A stretch of 31,067 bases of DNA, taken from assembly GCA_902471875.1 (NCBI GenBank), contig CABRLN010000029.1, forward strand, positions 1 to 31,067. The letters are read 5' to 3'. Shown here piece by piece: positions 14,982 through 22,803 of this stretch. Source of the DNA: an uncultured Clostridium sp. (lineage in GTDB: Bacteria; Bacillota; Clostridia; Oscillospirales; Acutalibacteraceae). How positions within the stretch are numbered: the stretch's first letter is position 1; every line of letters begins with the position of its first letter. A program made the position numbers and the translations under genes. The notes below the pieces were generated by a model that saw only the letters and a list, made by a program, of their open reading frames with translations, was not told the origin of the DNA and did no database searches.

Positions 14982-15016
14982 AAAAAACCAAAACCACACC
15001 GCATTAAACGGTGTGG
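14982..15016 (-). terminator. Intrinsic terminator after acpP
   Basis: CCACACCG (14994-15001) pairs with CGGTGTGG (15009-15016). On the minus strand TTTTGGTTTTTTA follows, 25 bases past the acpP stop. Confidence 0.85.
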
Positions 15017-15040
15017 CTAAAATAATTTTTTAATAATAAA

Positions 15041-15268
15041 TTACTTGTTTTCTTCAATATACTTTACTAAGTCGCCTACTGTCTTTAGGTTTTCAATTTC
15101 TGTATCAGGAACCTCTACCTCAAACTCATCTTCAATTGTCATTAGCAAATCAACAACATCCAAAGAATCAGCACCAAGATCATCTTGAATTGTTGTTTCT
15201 GCTGTAATTGAATCCTCTTCTGCGTCAAACTGATCAGCCAAAATAGCTTTTACTTTTTCTAGTACCAT
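15041..15268 (-). CDS. acpP: Acyl carrier protein
   Basis: A 75-residue acidic carrier protein for fatty acid synthesis. The phosphopantetheine attachment serine is Ser35 in the classic motif LGADSLDVVDLLM. The rest is the normal four-helix pattern (VKAILADQF, IEDEFEVEVPD, VGDLVKYIEE). A TAGGAGGA ribosome site lies about eight bases before the ATG. It is a single-gene unit with its own terminator; no fab genes are nearby. A 6-bp dyad at 15345-15366 upstream could be an operator. Confidence 0.97.
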   Translation of the reverse strand: MVLEKVKAILADQFDAEEDSITAETTIQDDLGADSLDVVDLLMTIEDEFEVEVPDTEIENLKTVGDLVKYIEENK

Positions 15269-15698
15269 AATTAATTCCTCCTATTTTAATTTATTAAAAT
15301 ACTTACAACGTCCTCTTATATAGTGGACAAAAGCACCGCTTTTTGGTACAATATAACAGGTGTACCTTTATTTGCACCGTAAGTAAAATTTAAGTACAGA
15401 AATATATTATTGTTTAATTGCAACTTTGTCAATATAAATTTTGAATTTTTTTCAATTTTTTATACATTTGATTAACTTGTACTAGGGCTTTTCTGAAAAG
15501 TGAAAATAACTGTCTATTTCTACTAACACAGATAATTTTGTTATAAAAGCATGTAATATAAAAGTATTTATTTGTTTTTTATTAAAGCACCATGTTGTAT
15601 TATATACAGTATATACAGTCATTTTCTTATATTCACAGACGCCAAAACAGATGCCAAAAGACAACAAAAAATATAAATATGAATCGAGGTCTTATTCT
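15269..15698. other. 430-base divergent gap between acpP and aroE
   Basis: AT-rich DNA between two divergent genes. It holds the acpP dyad, a CTTTTC-T-GAAAAG palindrome (15488-15500) and a 9-base tandem duplication TATATACAG x2 (15601-15618) about 80 bases before aroE. I could not pick a convincing consensus promoter for either gene. No coding potential is evident. Confidence 0.6.
15345..15366. promoter_or_regulatory. Dyad upstream of acpP, possible operator
   Basis: GGTACA (15345-15350) and TGTACC (15361-15366) are perfect inverted copies with ten bases between. The site lies about 80 bases before the acpP start. It does not match the full FapR consensus (TTAGTACCTG-type), so the regulator is unknown. 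Confidence 0.35.
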
Positions 15699-16547
15699 AT
15701 GTCAAAAAAAGAGTATGCAGTTATAGGTCATCCTATTGGTCATACAATGTCACCGTTTATTCATAAAAGGTTATTTGAGCTTGCCGGTATTGATGCTGAC
15801 TACAATGTAATTGATGTTTCGCCCCAGGAGCTTGCAGAAAAATACAAGGAAAATCTTTCTAAGCTTAACGGCTTTAACATTACAATTCCACATAAGTCTG
15901 CAATTATTCCTTTACTTTCTGCTCTTGACAAAAAAGCTGAAATATACGGCAGTGTAAATACTGTAGATTCAAAAGGCAAGGGTTACACTACAGACCCTGA
16001 CGGCTTTTTGCAGGCACTAAAAGCTAATGACGTTGCTTTAGACGGCAATGTGGTAATTGTCGGCACAGGCGGTGTTGCCAGAACAATGGCATTTGAAGCT
16101 GCCAAGGCAGGTGCGGCTATTACCATAGCTGTACGCCGTGAAGATATTCATATGGTATCTGCCCTTGCCTGTGAAATTATGGAAAAAACAATTCATCCTT
16201 GCATTTCAACCTGCTATATTGACAGACTTGAAAAGGTTGACCGAACAATAGACCTTCTTGTAAACGCAACACCTGTAGGTATGTATCCAAACATTGATTT
16301 TATGCCTGTTGGTGAAAATATTATTAAAAACTGCGCTGCTGTATTTGACGCCGTATATAATCCTCTTGAAACAAAGCTTATTAAAACAGCAAAGGCTATG
16401 GGTAAAAAAACAATAGGCGGTATGTCTATGTTGGTATGGCAGGCTGTAGTAGCACACCAAATTTGGGACGGTACAGAATACAATATAAAGGATATTGAAC
16501 AGCTTTGCATTGATGCCTCTGAAGAATTACAAAAAAAGTTTAATTAA
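15699..16547 (+). CDS. aroE: Shikimate dehydrogenase
   Basis: A 282-residue NADP-dependent enzyme reducing 3-dehydroshikimate to shikimate. The substrate site shows GHPIGHTMSP (10-19) and the catalytic Lys66 in NITIPHK; the Asp partner is Asp99 in YTTDPDG, where most homologues read NTD rather than TTD. The NADP fold carries VIVGTGGVARTMAFEAAKAG, and the C-terminal QAVVAHQIWDG helix is typical. The start at 15699 has GAGGT eight bases upstream and removes an unlikely basic extension. It is followed after 15 bases by aroK on the same strand. Confidence 0.94.
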   Translation: MSKKEYAVIGHPIGHTMSPFIHKRLFELAGIDADYNVIDVSPQELAEKYKENLSKLNGFNITIPHKSAIIPLLSALDKKAEIYGSVNTVDSKGKGYTTDPDGFLQALKANDVALDGNVVIVGTGGVARTMAFEAAKAGAAITIAVRREDIHMVSALACEIMEKTIHPCISTCYIDRLEKVDRTIDLLVNATPVGMYPNIDFMPVGENIIKNCAAVFDAVYNPLETKLIKTAKAMGKKTIGGMSMLVWQAVVAHQIWDGTEYNIKDIEQLCIDASEELQKKFN

Positions 16548-16562
16548 TAAAAGGTGATTTAA

Positions 16563-17072
16563 TTGAAAAAAAGCAATATTGTTTTATGCGGATTTATGGG
16601 CTGCGGTAAAACTACAGTAGGCAAACAGCTTGCCAAAATTACCAATATGGAATACATAGATATTGACCAATACATAGAACATCAGCAAAATACTACTATT
16701 AGCAATATTTTCGCTGAACACGGTGAAGATTATTTTAGGGATTTAGAGCATAAAGTATCAGCAGAGCTTGGTACAAAAGAAGGCTGTATTATATCTGCCG
16801 GCGGCGGTACTCTTTTATTTAAAAGAAATATTGAGGCTCTAAAGCAAAACAGTACCATAGTGCTTTTAAATGTTCCTATTAACACAATTAAACATCGTCT
16901 AAGATATGACAAAAAGCGACCGCTTTTACAGCATCCTGATAAAGACAAGGTAATGGAAGAAATGTACAACGCTCGTCTTCCGCTATATAAAAAAGCTGCT
17001 GATGTTGTTGTTAACGCCAACAAATCTCCTTTAGCTACAGCCGAAGACATTAAAACTCTTCTATTCAAATAA
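16563..17072 (+). CDS. aroK: Shikimate kinase
   Basis: A 169-residue P-loop kinase making shikimate 3-phosphate. Walker A is GFMGCGKTTVG (10-20). Asp33 and Asp35 in YIDIDQYIE, the FRDLE segment (about 58-62) and the glycine turn SAGGGT bind shikimate. KRPLL marks the lid region. It uses a TTG start at 16563 supported by AAAGGTG six bases upstream; no better ATG is in frame. It is likely cotranscribed with aroE. No terminator follows, so some transcription may run on into the aroF leader. Confidence 0.95.
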   Translation: MKKSNIVLCGFMGCGKTTVGKQLAKITNMEYIDIDQYIEHQQNTTISNIFAEHGEDYFRDLEHKVSAELGTKEGCIISAGGGTLLFKRNIEALKQNSTIVLLNVPINTIKHRLRYDKKRPLLQHPDKDKVMEEMYNARLPLYKKAADVVVNANKSPLATAEDIKTLLFK

Positions 17073-17157
17073 AATTATTACCTTTTTTATTTTGCACTTT
17101 ATTGTAAGTAAATACTTTATTAATTTAAAGCGTTGTAAAATTTATTACTAAAATCTA

Positions 17158-17186
17158 TTGACAAACAGAGTTAACCGCTATATAAT
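17158..17186 (+). promoter_or_regulatory. Consensus promoter of the aroF operon leader
   Basis: A perfect TTGACA (17158-17163), exactly 17 bases, and a perfect TATAAT (17181-17186). The transcript would start near 17193, about 33 bases before the leader ORF. A promoter this strong fits control by attenuation downstream rather than by weak initiation. Confidence 0.9.
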
Positions 17187-17225
17187 CAAACACATAAGAA
17201 TTCATAGGTAAAAAGAGGATTTATT

Positions 17226-17315
17226 ATGTCACAGCTTAAATCAAAAAATTTCACATTTTTTGGTTACTTCAGCAGTTATTCTGTTGAAGTTTATTTTGCG
17301 TGCAACAATTCTTAA
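17226..17315 (+). CDS. Phe/Tyr-rich attenuation leader peptide
   Basis: A 29-codon ORF with ATG at 17226 and TAA at 17313, preceded by GAGGA six bases upstream. Its centre reads NFTFFGYFSSYSVEVYF: five Phe and three Tyr codons within 16 positions, with no Trp. It lies between a consensus promoter and an intrinsic terminator, directly before DAHP synthase. By analogy with pheA/trp leaders, ribosome stalling at Phe or Tyr codons when charged tRNA is scarce would let transcription continue. Known: the mechanism. Seen: promoter, ribosome site, codon bias, competing hairpins. Inferred: that it works this way here. Confidence 0.85.
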   Translation: MSQLKSKNFTFFGYFSSYSVEVYFACNNS

Positions 17316-17388
17316 CAGTAAGTTACCTTATGAAGCCTGACAGTTATATTTATTTTGGTTTTAAACGGAGCTTGCTGTAAGCTCCGTT
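17266..17388 (+). promoter_or_regulatory. Attenuator RNA structures of the aroF operon
   Basis: Three pairings are seen. (1) ACTTCAGCAG (17266-17275) with CTGTTGAAGT (17281-17290), 10 bp with one G-U, inside the Tyr/Phe codons: a candidate pause hairpin. (2) ACAGTAAGTT (17315-17324) with AGCTTGCTGT (17369-17378), 10 bp with two G-U: a candidate antiterminator. (3) The terminator stem 17364-17388. Pairings 2 and 3 share bases 17369-17373 and exclude each other. A ribosome resting on the leader stop would cover the first arm of pairing 2, favouring termination. Confidence 0.7.
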
Positions 17389-17398
17389 ATTTTTATTT
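17364..17398 (+). terminator. Attenuator terminator before aroF
   Basis: AACGGAGCTT (17364-17373) and AAGCTCCGTT (17379-17388) form a perfect 10-bp stem with a GCTGT loop, followed by ATTTTTATTT. It ends 18 bases before the aroF start, so read-through is required for aroF expression from the leader promoter. Confidence 0.9.
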
Positions 17399-17415
17399 GC
17401 AGGAGGTTTTATCTT

Positions 17416-18435
17416 ATGATTATTGTATTAAAAAAGGGAACAACAACACAACAGGCTAATCTGTTTGCAAAGCAGTTAGAAAAAGGCTATGCTGTAAAAG
17501 TAAATCTTTGGGAGGGTGTAGAAAGCTCAGTACTTGGTTTAATTGGTGATACAACATCTATTGACATTGATTCTATTAACGCACAGGAGCTTGTTGCCAA
17601 CGTACGTCGTGTACAAGAACCATATAAAAAAGCTAACCGAAAATTCCACCCTGACAATACTGTTATCACCCTTAACAACGGTACAAAAATAGGCGACGGT
17701 TCATTGTCTATTATGGCAGGACCATGCTCTATTGAGGGTGGAGAACAAATTTGTAATATTGCAAGCAGTGTTAAAAACAGCGGTGCAAATATTTTGCGTG
17801 GCGGTGCATTTAAGCCGCGAACCTCGCCATACTCTTTCCAAGGCTTAAAGGGCGAAGGACTAAAATATATGGAAGAAGCAAAGGCTCGCACAGGCTTGCC
17901 TATTGTTACAGAAATTATGGCAGCTGAGCATTTGCCATTGTTTGAAAATGTTGACATTATTCAAGTTGGCGCAAGAAATATGCAAAACTTTGAGCTTTTA
18001 AAAGAGCTTGGTAAAACTGACAAACCAATACTTCTAAAGCGCGGTCTTGCGTGCACTATTGAAGAGCTGTTAATGAGTGCCGAATATATTATGGCAGGCG
18101 GCAATGAAAAAGTAATGTTCTGCGAACGTGGTATTAGAACATACGAAACTTACACACGAAACACACTTGATATTTCTGCAATTCCTGCATTAAAAAAGCT
18201 CTCTCATTTACCTGTTATTATTGACCCAAGTCATGCCGCAGGTAAATCGTGGATGGTAGAGTCACTTTCCATGGCTGCTGTTGCAGCAGGTGCAGACGGA
18301 TTAATAATTGAAGTTCATAATGACCCGGCACACGCTCTGTCAGACGGTGCACAGTCGCTAACACCGCAGCAGTTTGACACTATTTCTAAAAAGCTGTTTG
18401 CCCTAAAGAATGCTTTAAATGATATTAATGCATAA
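17416..18435 (+). CDS. aroF: 3-deoxy-7-phosphoheptulonate (DAHP) synthase, type I-beta
   Basis: A 339-residue enzyme joining phosphoenolpyruvate and erythrose-4-phosphate, the first shikimate step. Residues 1-70 are a ferredoxin-like regulatory domain as in Thermotoga DAHP synthase, which lets Phe/Tyr inhibit. The barrel follows with AGPCSIE (101-107), RGGAFKPRTSPYSFQG (128-143), LLKRG and DPSHAAGK. The ATG has AGGAGG nine bases upstream. It is the first structural gene behind the Phe/Tyr leader, so both transcription and activity are probably tuned by the end products. The operon continues to tyrA after 96 bases. Confidence 0.95.
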   Translation: MIIVLKKGTTTQQANLFAKQLEKGYAVKVNLWEGVESSVLGLIGDTTSIDIDSINAQELVANVRRVQEPYKKANRKFHPDNTVITLNNGTKIGDGSLSIMAGPCSIEGGEQICNIASSVKNSGANILRGGAFKPRTSPYSFQGLKGEGLKYMEEAKARTGLPIVTEIMAAEHLPLFENVDIIQVGARNMQNFELLKELGKTDKPILLKRGLACTIEELLMSAEYIMAGGNEKVMFCERGIRTYETYTRNTLDISAIPALKKLSHLPVIIDPSHAAGKSWMVESLSMAAVAAGADGLIIEVHNDPAHALSDGAQSLTPQQFDTISKKLFALKNALNDINA

Positions 18436-18479
18436 ATTAAGACAATACCACACAGTTACGGTGCATACTGACTTAATTT
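18434..18479 (+). other. Hairpin between aroF and tyrA
   Basis: AAATTAAG (18434-18441) pairs perfectly with CTTAATTT (18472-18479), with a CAC/GTG inner pair. It begins inside the aroF stop codon and is followed by only TTTT, so at most a weak terminator or processing site. Its inner part (ATACCACAC...GGTGCATA) resembles the hairpin at 9621-9670. Confidence 0.45.
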
Positions 18480-18531
18480 TACACCGGCATATTTAAGTGC
18501 TATAACTTAAAGCCTATTAGGAGTTTTGTAA

Positions 18532-19362
18532 ATGAATATTGTAATTTCCGGTCTTGGCATTATAGGTGGTTCTTACGCCAAGGCAATAAAAAAATACACA
18601 AGCCACACAGTAATTGGTATAAACCGCAGTGAAAAACCGCTGCAGCTTGCACTGGAATACGGTGCCATAGACAAAGCAGGCACAGTTGAGGATTTAAAAA
18701 CTGCCGATATGCTTATTTTAGGCACATATCCAAAAGCCGCAATTGAGTTTATTGAAAAAAACGGCGAATACATTAATAAAAGCTGTATCGTTATTGACAC
18801 CTGCGGAATTAAAAGCGACATATGCCCTAAAATGATTGCTCTTTCAGAAAAATTTGGCTTTACCTTTGTAGGTACCCACCCTATGGCAGGTAAAGAAACA
18901 AACGGTTTTCAGTCGTCTGATAAAGATTTATTTAAAAATGCATCATGTATAATTGTTCCCTGCAAGGCAACACAAAAGGATATTGATTTTGTAGCGGATT
19001 TTGCCCGTTCAATAGGCTTTACACAAACACCTGTGGTTACACCCCAGGTACATGACAGAATGATAGCCTTTACCTCACAAGTGCCTCATGCACTGGCTTG
19101 TGCTTATGTGCTTAGTCCGCTGTGCAAAAACCACAAGGGTTTTTCAGCAGGCAGCTACCGTGATGTTTCAAGGGTTGCAAAAATAAATGCAGAGCTATGG
19201 ACAGAACTGTTTTTAGAAAATAAAGAACCTCTTACTGCAGAGCTTGACACATTAATTGGTAATCTTACCCGGTTAAGAAACAGCATTGCCAACGGCGACA
19301 GTAAAAGCTTGTACGAACAATTGCAATCTGGAAGAAAGGTTAAGGAGGAGCTTCAAGAATGA
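18532..19362 (+). CDS. tyrA: Prephenate dehydrogenase
   Basis: A 276-residue NAD-dependent enzyme turning prephenate into 4-hydroxyphenylpyruvate, the Tyr branch. The nucleotide fold opens NIVISGLGIIGGSYAKAIK with GLGIIGGS at 7-14. The catalytic His region is VGTHPMAGKETNGF, and SQVPHALACAYVLS follows in the helical domain. No ACT domain is present, so Tyr feedback must act in another way or through the N-terminal domain of DAHP synthase. TTAGGAG stands about eight bases before the ATG. Its end overlaps the aroB start by four bases (ATGA), showing translational coupling. Confidence 0.93.
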   Translation: MNIVISGLGIIGGSYAKAIKKYTSHTVIGINRSEKPLQLALEYGAIDKAGTVEDLKTADMLILGTYPKAAIEFIEKNGEYINKSCIVIDTCGIKSDICPKMIALSEKFGFTFVGTHPMAGKETNGFQSSDKDLFKNASCIIVPCKATQKDIDFVADFARSIGFTQTPVVTPQVHDRMIAFTSQVPHALACAYVLSPLCKNHKGFSAGSYRDVSRVAKINAELWTELFLENKEPLTAELDTLIGNLTRLRNSIANGDSKSLYEQLQSGRKVKEELQE

Positions 19363-20411
19363 AAACCTTACATGTAGCCACAGGAAAACCTTATGACATT
19401 TTAATTGAACGTGGTATTATTAACAGCTGTGGTAAATATATACGCAGCGTTTCAAAAGCAAAAAAAGCAATGGTTATATCAGATACCAATGTTTTTCCAA
19501 TATATGGTGAAAGGGTCTTAACCTCGCTTAAAGCATTTGACTTTGAAGCTTTCAGCTTTGTTTTCGACGCAGGAGAACACAGTAAAAAACTGGACACTAT
19601 TGCGCAAATGTATAATGAACTTGCCAACAACGGTTTAACCAGAGGTGACATTATTGTTGCACTTGGAGGCGGCGTTACAGGTGATATGAGCGGATTTGCA
19701 GCGGCAACTTATTTGAGAGGAATTGATTTTGTGCAAATTCCTACCTCGCTTTTGTCACAGGTTGATTCTTCTGTGGGCGGTAAAACAGGTGTAGATATTC
19801 CTCAGGGTAAAAATCTTGTAGGAGCTTTTTGGCAGCCAAATACGGTGATAATTGACCCTGACACATTAAATACTCTTACCGACCACTTTTTTGCTGATGG
19901 TATGGGCGAGGTTATTAAGTACGGCTGTATTAAAAATGCAGAACTTTTTGAAACCCTTGAACAGAAAAATGCAAAAGATATTATTGAAGACATTATTTAT
20001 GAATGTGTTAAAATAAAGCGTGATGTTGTAGAAAAGGACGAACACGACCACGGTGAACGTGCGTTACTCAACTTTGGTCACACACTTGGTCATGCTATTG
20101 AAAAGGAACACAACTTTAAAGATATTTCTCATGGCGAGGCAGTTGCTGTTGGTATGGTTATGATAACAAAAGCCAGCGAAAATGCCGGTCTTACCCCACA
20201 GGGTACAGCGGACAAAATAGTAGAGCTATGCAAAAAATACAATCTGCCTGTCAGTGACAACACACCTGTTAAAAATATAGTAGAAAGCTCTTTCTCTGAC
20301 AAAAAGAGCAATTTAAACAGCATTTCGCTGATTATACTTGACAAAATAGGGACAAGCAGAATTTACCCTGTAAAAAAGACTGATATGTACAGTTTTGTTA
20401 CAGGTGAATAA
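19359..20411 (+). CDS. aroB: 3-dehydroquinate synthase
   Basis: A 350-residue NAD- and zinc-dependent lyase that closes DAHP into 3-dehydroquinate. GGGVTGD (103-109) binds NAD. The substrate loop is PTSLLSQVDSSVGGKTGVD (128-146). Zinc ligands are Glu184 in GMGEVIKYG, His241 in NFGHTLGHAIE and His258 in ISHGEAVAVGM. Length and motif order are normal. It overlaps tyrA by four bases and is followed by aroA after 26 bases with its own AAGGAG site. Confidence 0.97.
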   Translation: MKTLHVATGKPYDILIERGIINSCGKYIRSVSKAKKAMVISDTNVFPIYGERVLTSLKAFDFEAFSFVFDAGEHSKKLDTIAQMYNELANNGLTRGDIIVALGGGVTGDMSGFAAATYLRGIDFVQIPTSLLSQVDSSVGGKTGVDIPQGKNLVGAFWQPNTVIIDPDTLNTLTDHFFADGMGEVIKYGCIKNAELFETLEQKNAKDIIEDIIYECVKIKRDVVEKDEHDHGERALLNFGHTLGHAIEKEHNFKDISHGEAVAVGMVMITKASENAGLTPQGTADKIVELCKKYNLPVSDNTPVKNIVESSFSDKKSNLNSISLIILDKIGTSRIYPVKKTDMYSFVTGE

Positions 20412-20437
20412 TCAACAAATTGTAAGGAGATGAAGTT

Positions 20438-21700
20438 ATGAGCAGTGTAAAGGTTATGCCCTCTGTTTTTAAGGGAGAGGTAACTTTACCGCCATCTAAA
20501 AGTGATGTACACCGTGCTATACTTTGTGCAGCACTTTCAAAAGGTAAAAGCATTATATCACCTGTTGATATGTCACAGGATATTTCTGCAACCATAGAAT
20601 GTGCAAAAGCATTAGGTGCTGAAATTACTGTTGATGGCAACACAGCCTATGTTGACGGAACTAATCTTTTTAAAAATAAAACAGCCTCTCTTGACTGCCG
20701 AGAGTCAGGCTCTACCCTGCGCTTCTTCATTCCTGTTGCAGCAGCAGGCGGTGTTACTGCAACCTTTACCGGCAAAGGCAGACTACCGCAAAGACCAATA
20801 GGAATTTATCTTGACTGTCTTCCTAAAGCAGGTGTAACCTGTACCACTCAAGGTGGATTGCCACTTACTGTCAACGGTACACTGCAAGGCGGTGAATTTA
20901 CTGTACCCGGCAATGTAAGCTCACAGTTTATTACAGGTTTGCTGCTTGCACTCCCTCTAACAAATAAAGACAGCACCATTACATTAACCTGCGACCTTCA
21001 GTCGGTAGGTTATATAAATATGACAATACACACAATGGCACAGTTTGGAGTTAAGGTTGACGTTACCAAAAATGGTTATTTTATTAAGGGCGGTCAAAGC
21101 TACAAGCCGTGCAGCTACACCTGCGAGGGTGACTGGTCACAGGCGGCATTTTTTATGGCAGCAGGCGCATTGGGTGGCAATATTACTCTAAAGGGCTTAC
21201 GAACAGACTCTATTCAGGGTGACAAAGAATGTATGGAAATCTTTAGGAAATTTGGTGCCGACATTACAGAAAGCAATAACAGAATTACAGTTAAATCTGA
21301 CAAATTGAACGGTATTGACATTGATGCAACACAAATCCCCGACCTTGTACCGATTTTAGCTGTAACAGCCGCTTTCGGTAACGGCACAACAAATATTTAC
21401 GGTGCTGAAAGATTAAGAATAAAAGAGAGCGACCGTCTAAATGCAATTTGTACCTGCTTAAACAAGGTTGGTGCAAATGTTACTGAAAAAACTGACGGTT
21501 TAATTATTAACGGTGTTAATAGCGCCTGTGGCGGTAAAGTTGAGGGCTATAATGACCATAGAATTGTAATGGCTATGGCAATTGCAGCAGAAAAATCTAC
21601 AGCGCCAATAGAAATTACTGACAAAGAAAGTATAAACAAATCTTACCCAAGCTTTTTTGAAGACTACCAAAATATTATGGGCAAGGTTGAAGAAATATAA
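20438..21700 (+). CDS. aroA: 3-phosphoshikimate 1-carboxyvinyltransferase (EPSP synthase)
   Basis: A 420-residue enzyme adding enolpyruvyl to shikimate 3-phosphate. The N-terminal motif is PPSKSDVHRAILCAAL (Lys21, Ser22, His25, Arg26). The shikimate-3-phosphate loop NVSSQFITG and the C-terminal RIKESDRL and YNDHRIVMAMA motifs are clear. The PEP loop reads ESGSTLRFF (89-97) instead of the class I GNAGTAMRP: Gly91 is kept, but the position of the usual Pro101 holds Phe96. That loop decides glyphosate sensitivity in other members, so this is not a class I enzyme by motif. Placed in the aroB-aroA-aroC run. Confidence 0.96.
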   Translation: MSSVKVMPSVFKGEVTLPPSKSDVHRAILCAALSKGKSIISPVDMSQDISATIECAKALGAEITVDGNTAYVDGTNLFKNKTASLDCRESGSTLRFFIPVAAAGGVTATFTGKGRLPQRPIGIYLDCLPKAGVTCTTQGGLPLTVNGTLQGGEFTVPGNVSSQFITGLLLALPLTNKDSTITLTCDLQSVGYINMTIHTMAQFGVKVDVTKNGYFIKGGQSYKPCSYTCEGDWSQAAFFMAAGALGGNITLKGLRTDSIQGDKECMEIFRKFGADITESNNRITVKSDKLNGIDIDATQIPDLVPILAVTAAFGNGTTNIYGAERLRIKESDRLNAICTCLNKVGANVTEKTDGLIINGVNSACGGKVEGYNDHRIVMAMAIAAEKSTAPIEITDKESINKSYPSFFEDYQNIMGKVEEI

Positions 21701-21715
21701 AGGGAGGCTGTAACA

Positions 21716-22789
21716 ATGTCATCTTGTTGGGGTAATAAAGTAAAAATATCAATATTTGGTGAAAGCCATGGCAAAGGCATAGGGGTAGTTATTGACAATT
21801 TGCCGGCAGGTGAAAAAATAGATATGGACAAGGTGCTTATGCATATGAGCAGACGAGCACCGGGTAAAGACAAAACTGCTACATCTCGTTTAGAAAAGGA
21901 TATTCCGCAAATTATGAGTGGAATGCTTAACGACACCACCACAGGTACTCCCCTGTGTGCTGTAATAGAAAATACTAATACTCGTTCGGGTGACTATGGC
22001 AATTTACTTACATCACCACGTCCGGGGCATGGTGACTACCCCGGTTTTATTCGTTACAACGGATTTAATGACATCCGCGGCGGCGGTCACTTTTCAGGAA
22101 GACTTACTGCACCTATAGTATTTGCAGGTTCAATTTGCAGACAAATTCTTGAAAACAAGGGTATTCAAATTGCCTCTCATATTCAATCAGTAGGTAATGT
22201 GTGTGACAGCAAATTTAATCCTTTGAACGTGGAAAATAGTCTTATTGAAAGGCTTAACACACTCAGCTTTCCTGTAATTAATCCTGACATTGAAGACAGT
22301 ATGCGTGAATACATTGACAATGCACGAATGAACTGCGACAGCACAGGCGGAATTATTGAATGCGCTGCAACAAATGTTCCAGCAGGACTGGGCAGCCCAA
22401 TGTTTGGCGGCGTTGAAAATCTCATATCTTCAATTATTTTCGGTGTGCCTGCTATAAAGGGTATTGAGTTTGGTGCAGGCTTTTCAATTACCAAAATGCT
22501 TGGAAGCCAGTCAAACGACCAATATGAATATGATGAAAATGGAAATGTTGTTACACTTACAAACAACAACGGCGGTATTACAGGCGGTATTACAAACGGT
22601 ATGCCTATACTGTTTAGGGTAGCTGTTAAGCCTACACCGTCAATTTCTAAACCACAGAAAACAATTGATTTAACTACAAAAGAAAACACAGAAATTATTA
22701 TAAAAGGCAGACACGACCCTTGCATTGTACCTCGTGCAACCGTTGTTATTGAATCTGCACTTGCTATAGCACTTCTAAATTTACTTTAA
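21716..22789 (+). CDS. aroC: Chorismate synthase
   Basis: A 357-residue enzyme that uses reduced FMN as catalyst to make chorismate from EPSP. Family signatures are seen in order: GESHGKGIGVVIDNLPAG (15-32), MSRRAPGKDKTATSR (44-58), the phosphate-binding RPGHGDYPGFIRYNGFNDIRGGGHFSGR segment split across 101-130, and a C-terminal RHDPCIVPRATVVIES. The start has AAGGGAGG eight bases upstream. It follows aroA by 15 bases and precedes pheA by 14, all in one operon. Confidence 0.97.
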   Translation: MSSCWGNKVKISIFGESHGKGIGVVIDNLPAGEKIDMDKVLMHMSRRAPGKDKTATSRLEKDIPQIMSGMLNDTTTGTPLCAVIENTNTRSGDYGNLLTSPRPGHGDYPGFIRYNGFNDIRGGGHFSGRLTAPIVFAGSICRQILENKGIQIASHIQSVGNVCDSKFNPLNVENSLIERLNTLSFPVINPDIEDSMREYIDNARMNCDSTGGIIECAATNVPAGLGSPMFGGVENLISSIIFGVPAIKGIEFGAGFSITKMLGSQSNDQYEYDENGNVVTLTNNNGGITGGITNGMPILFRVAVKPTPSISKPQKTIDLTTKENTEIIIKGRHDPCIVPRATVVIESALAIALLNLL

Positions 22790-22803
22790 AGGAGGTTGTC
22801 AAA

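Noticed and set aside
15601..15618. Tandem TATATACAG repeat as a CRISPR-like or operator array
   Set aside because: Only two 9-base units in AT-rich DNA; too little to support an array and no known regulator site matches.
17193..17415. T-box riboswitch before aroF
   Set aside because: No specifier-loop stem or T-box core sequence could be found; the SD-preceded Phe/Tyr ORF explains the region better.
22183..22725. 180-residue minus-strand reading frame inside aroC
   Set aside because: Lies wholly within chorismate synthase, whose motifs are intact; the antisense translation has no motif.
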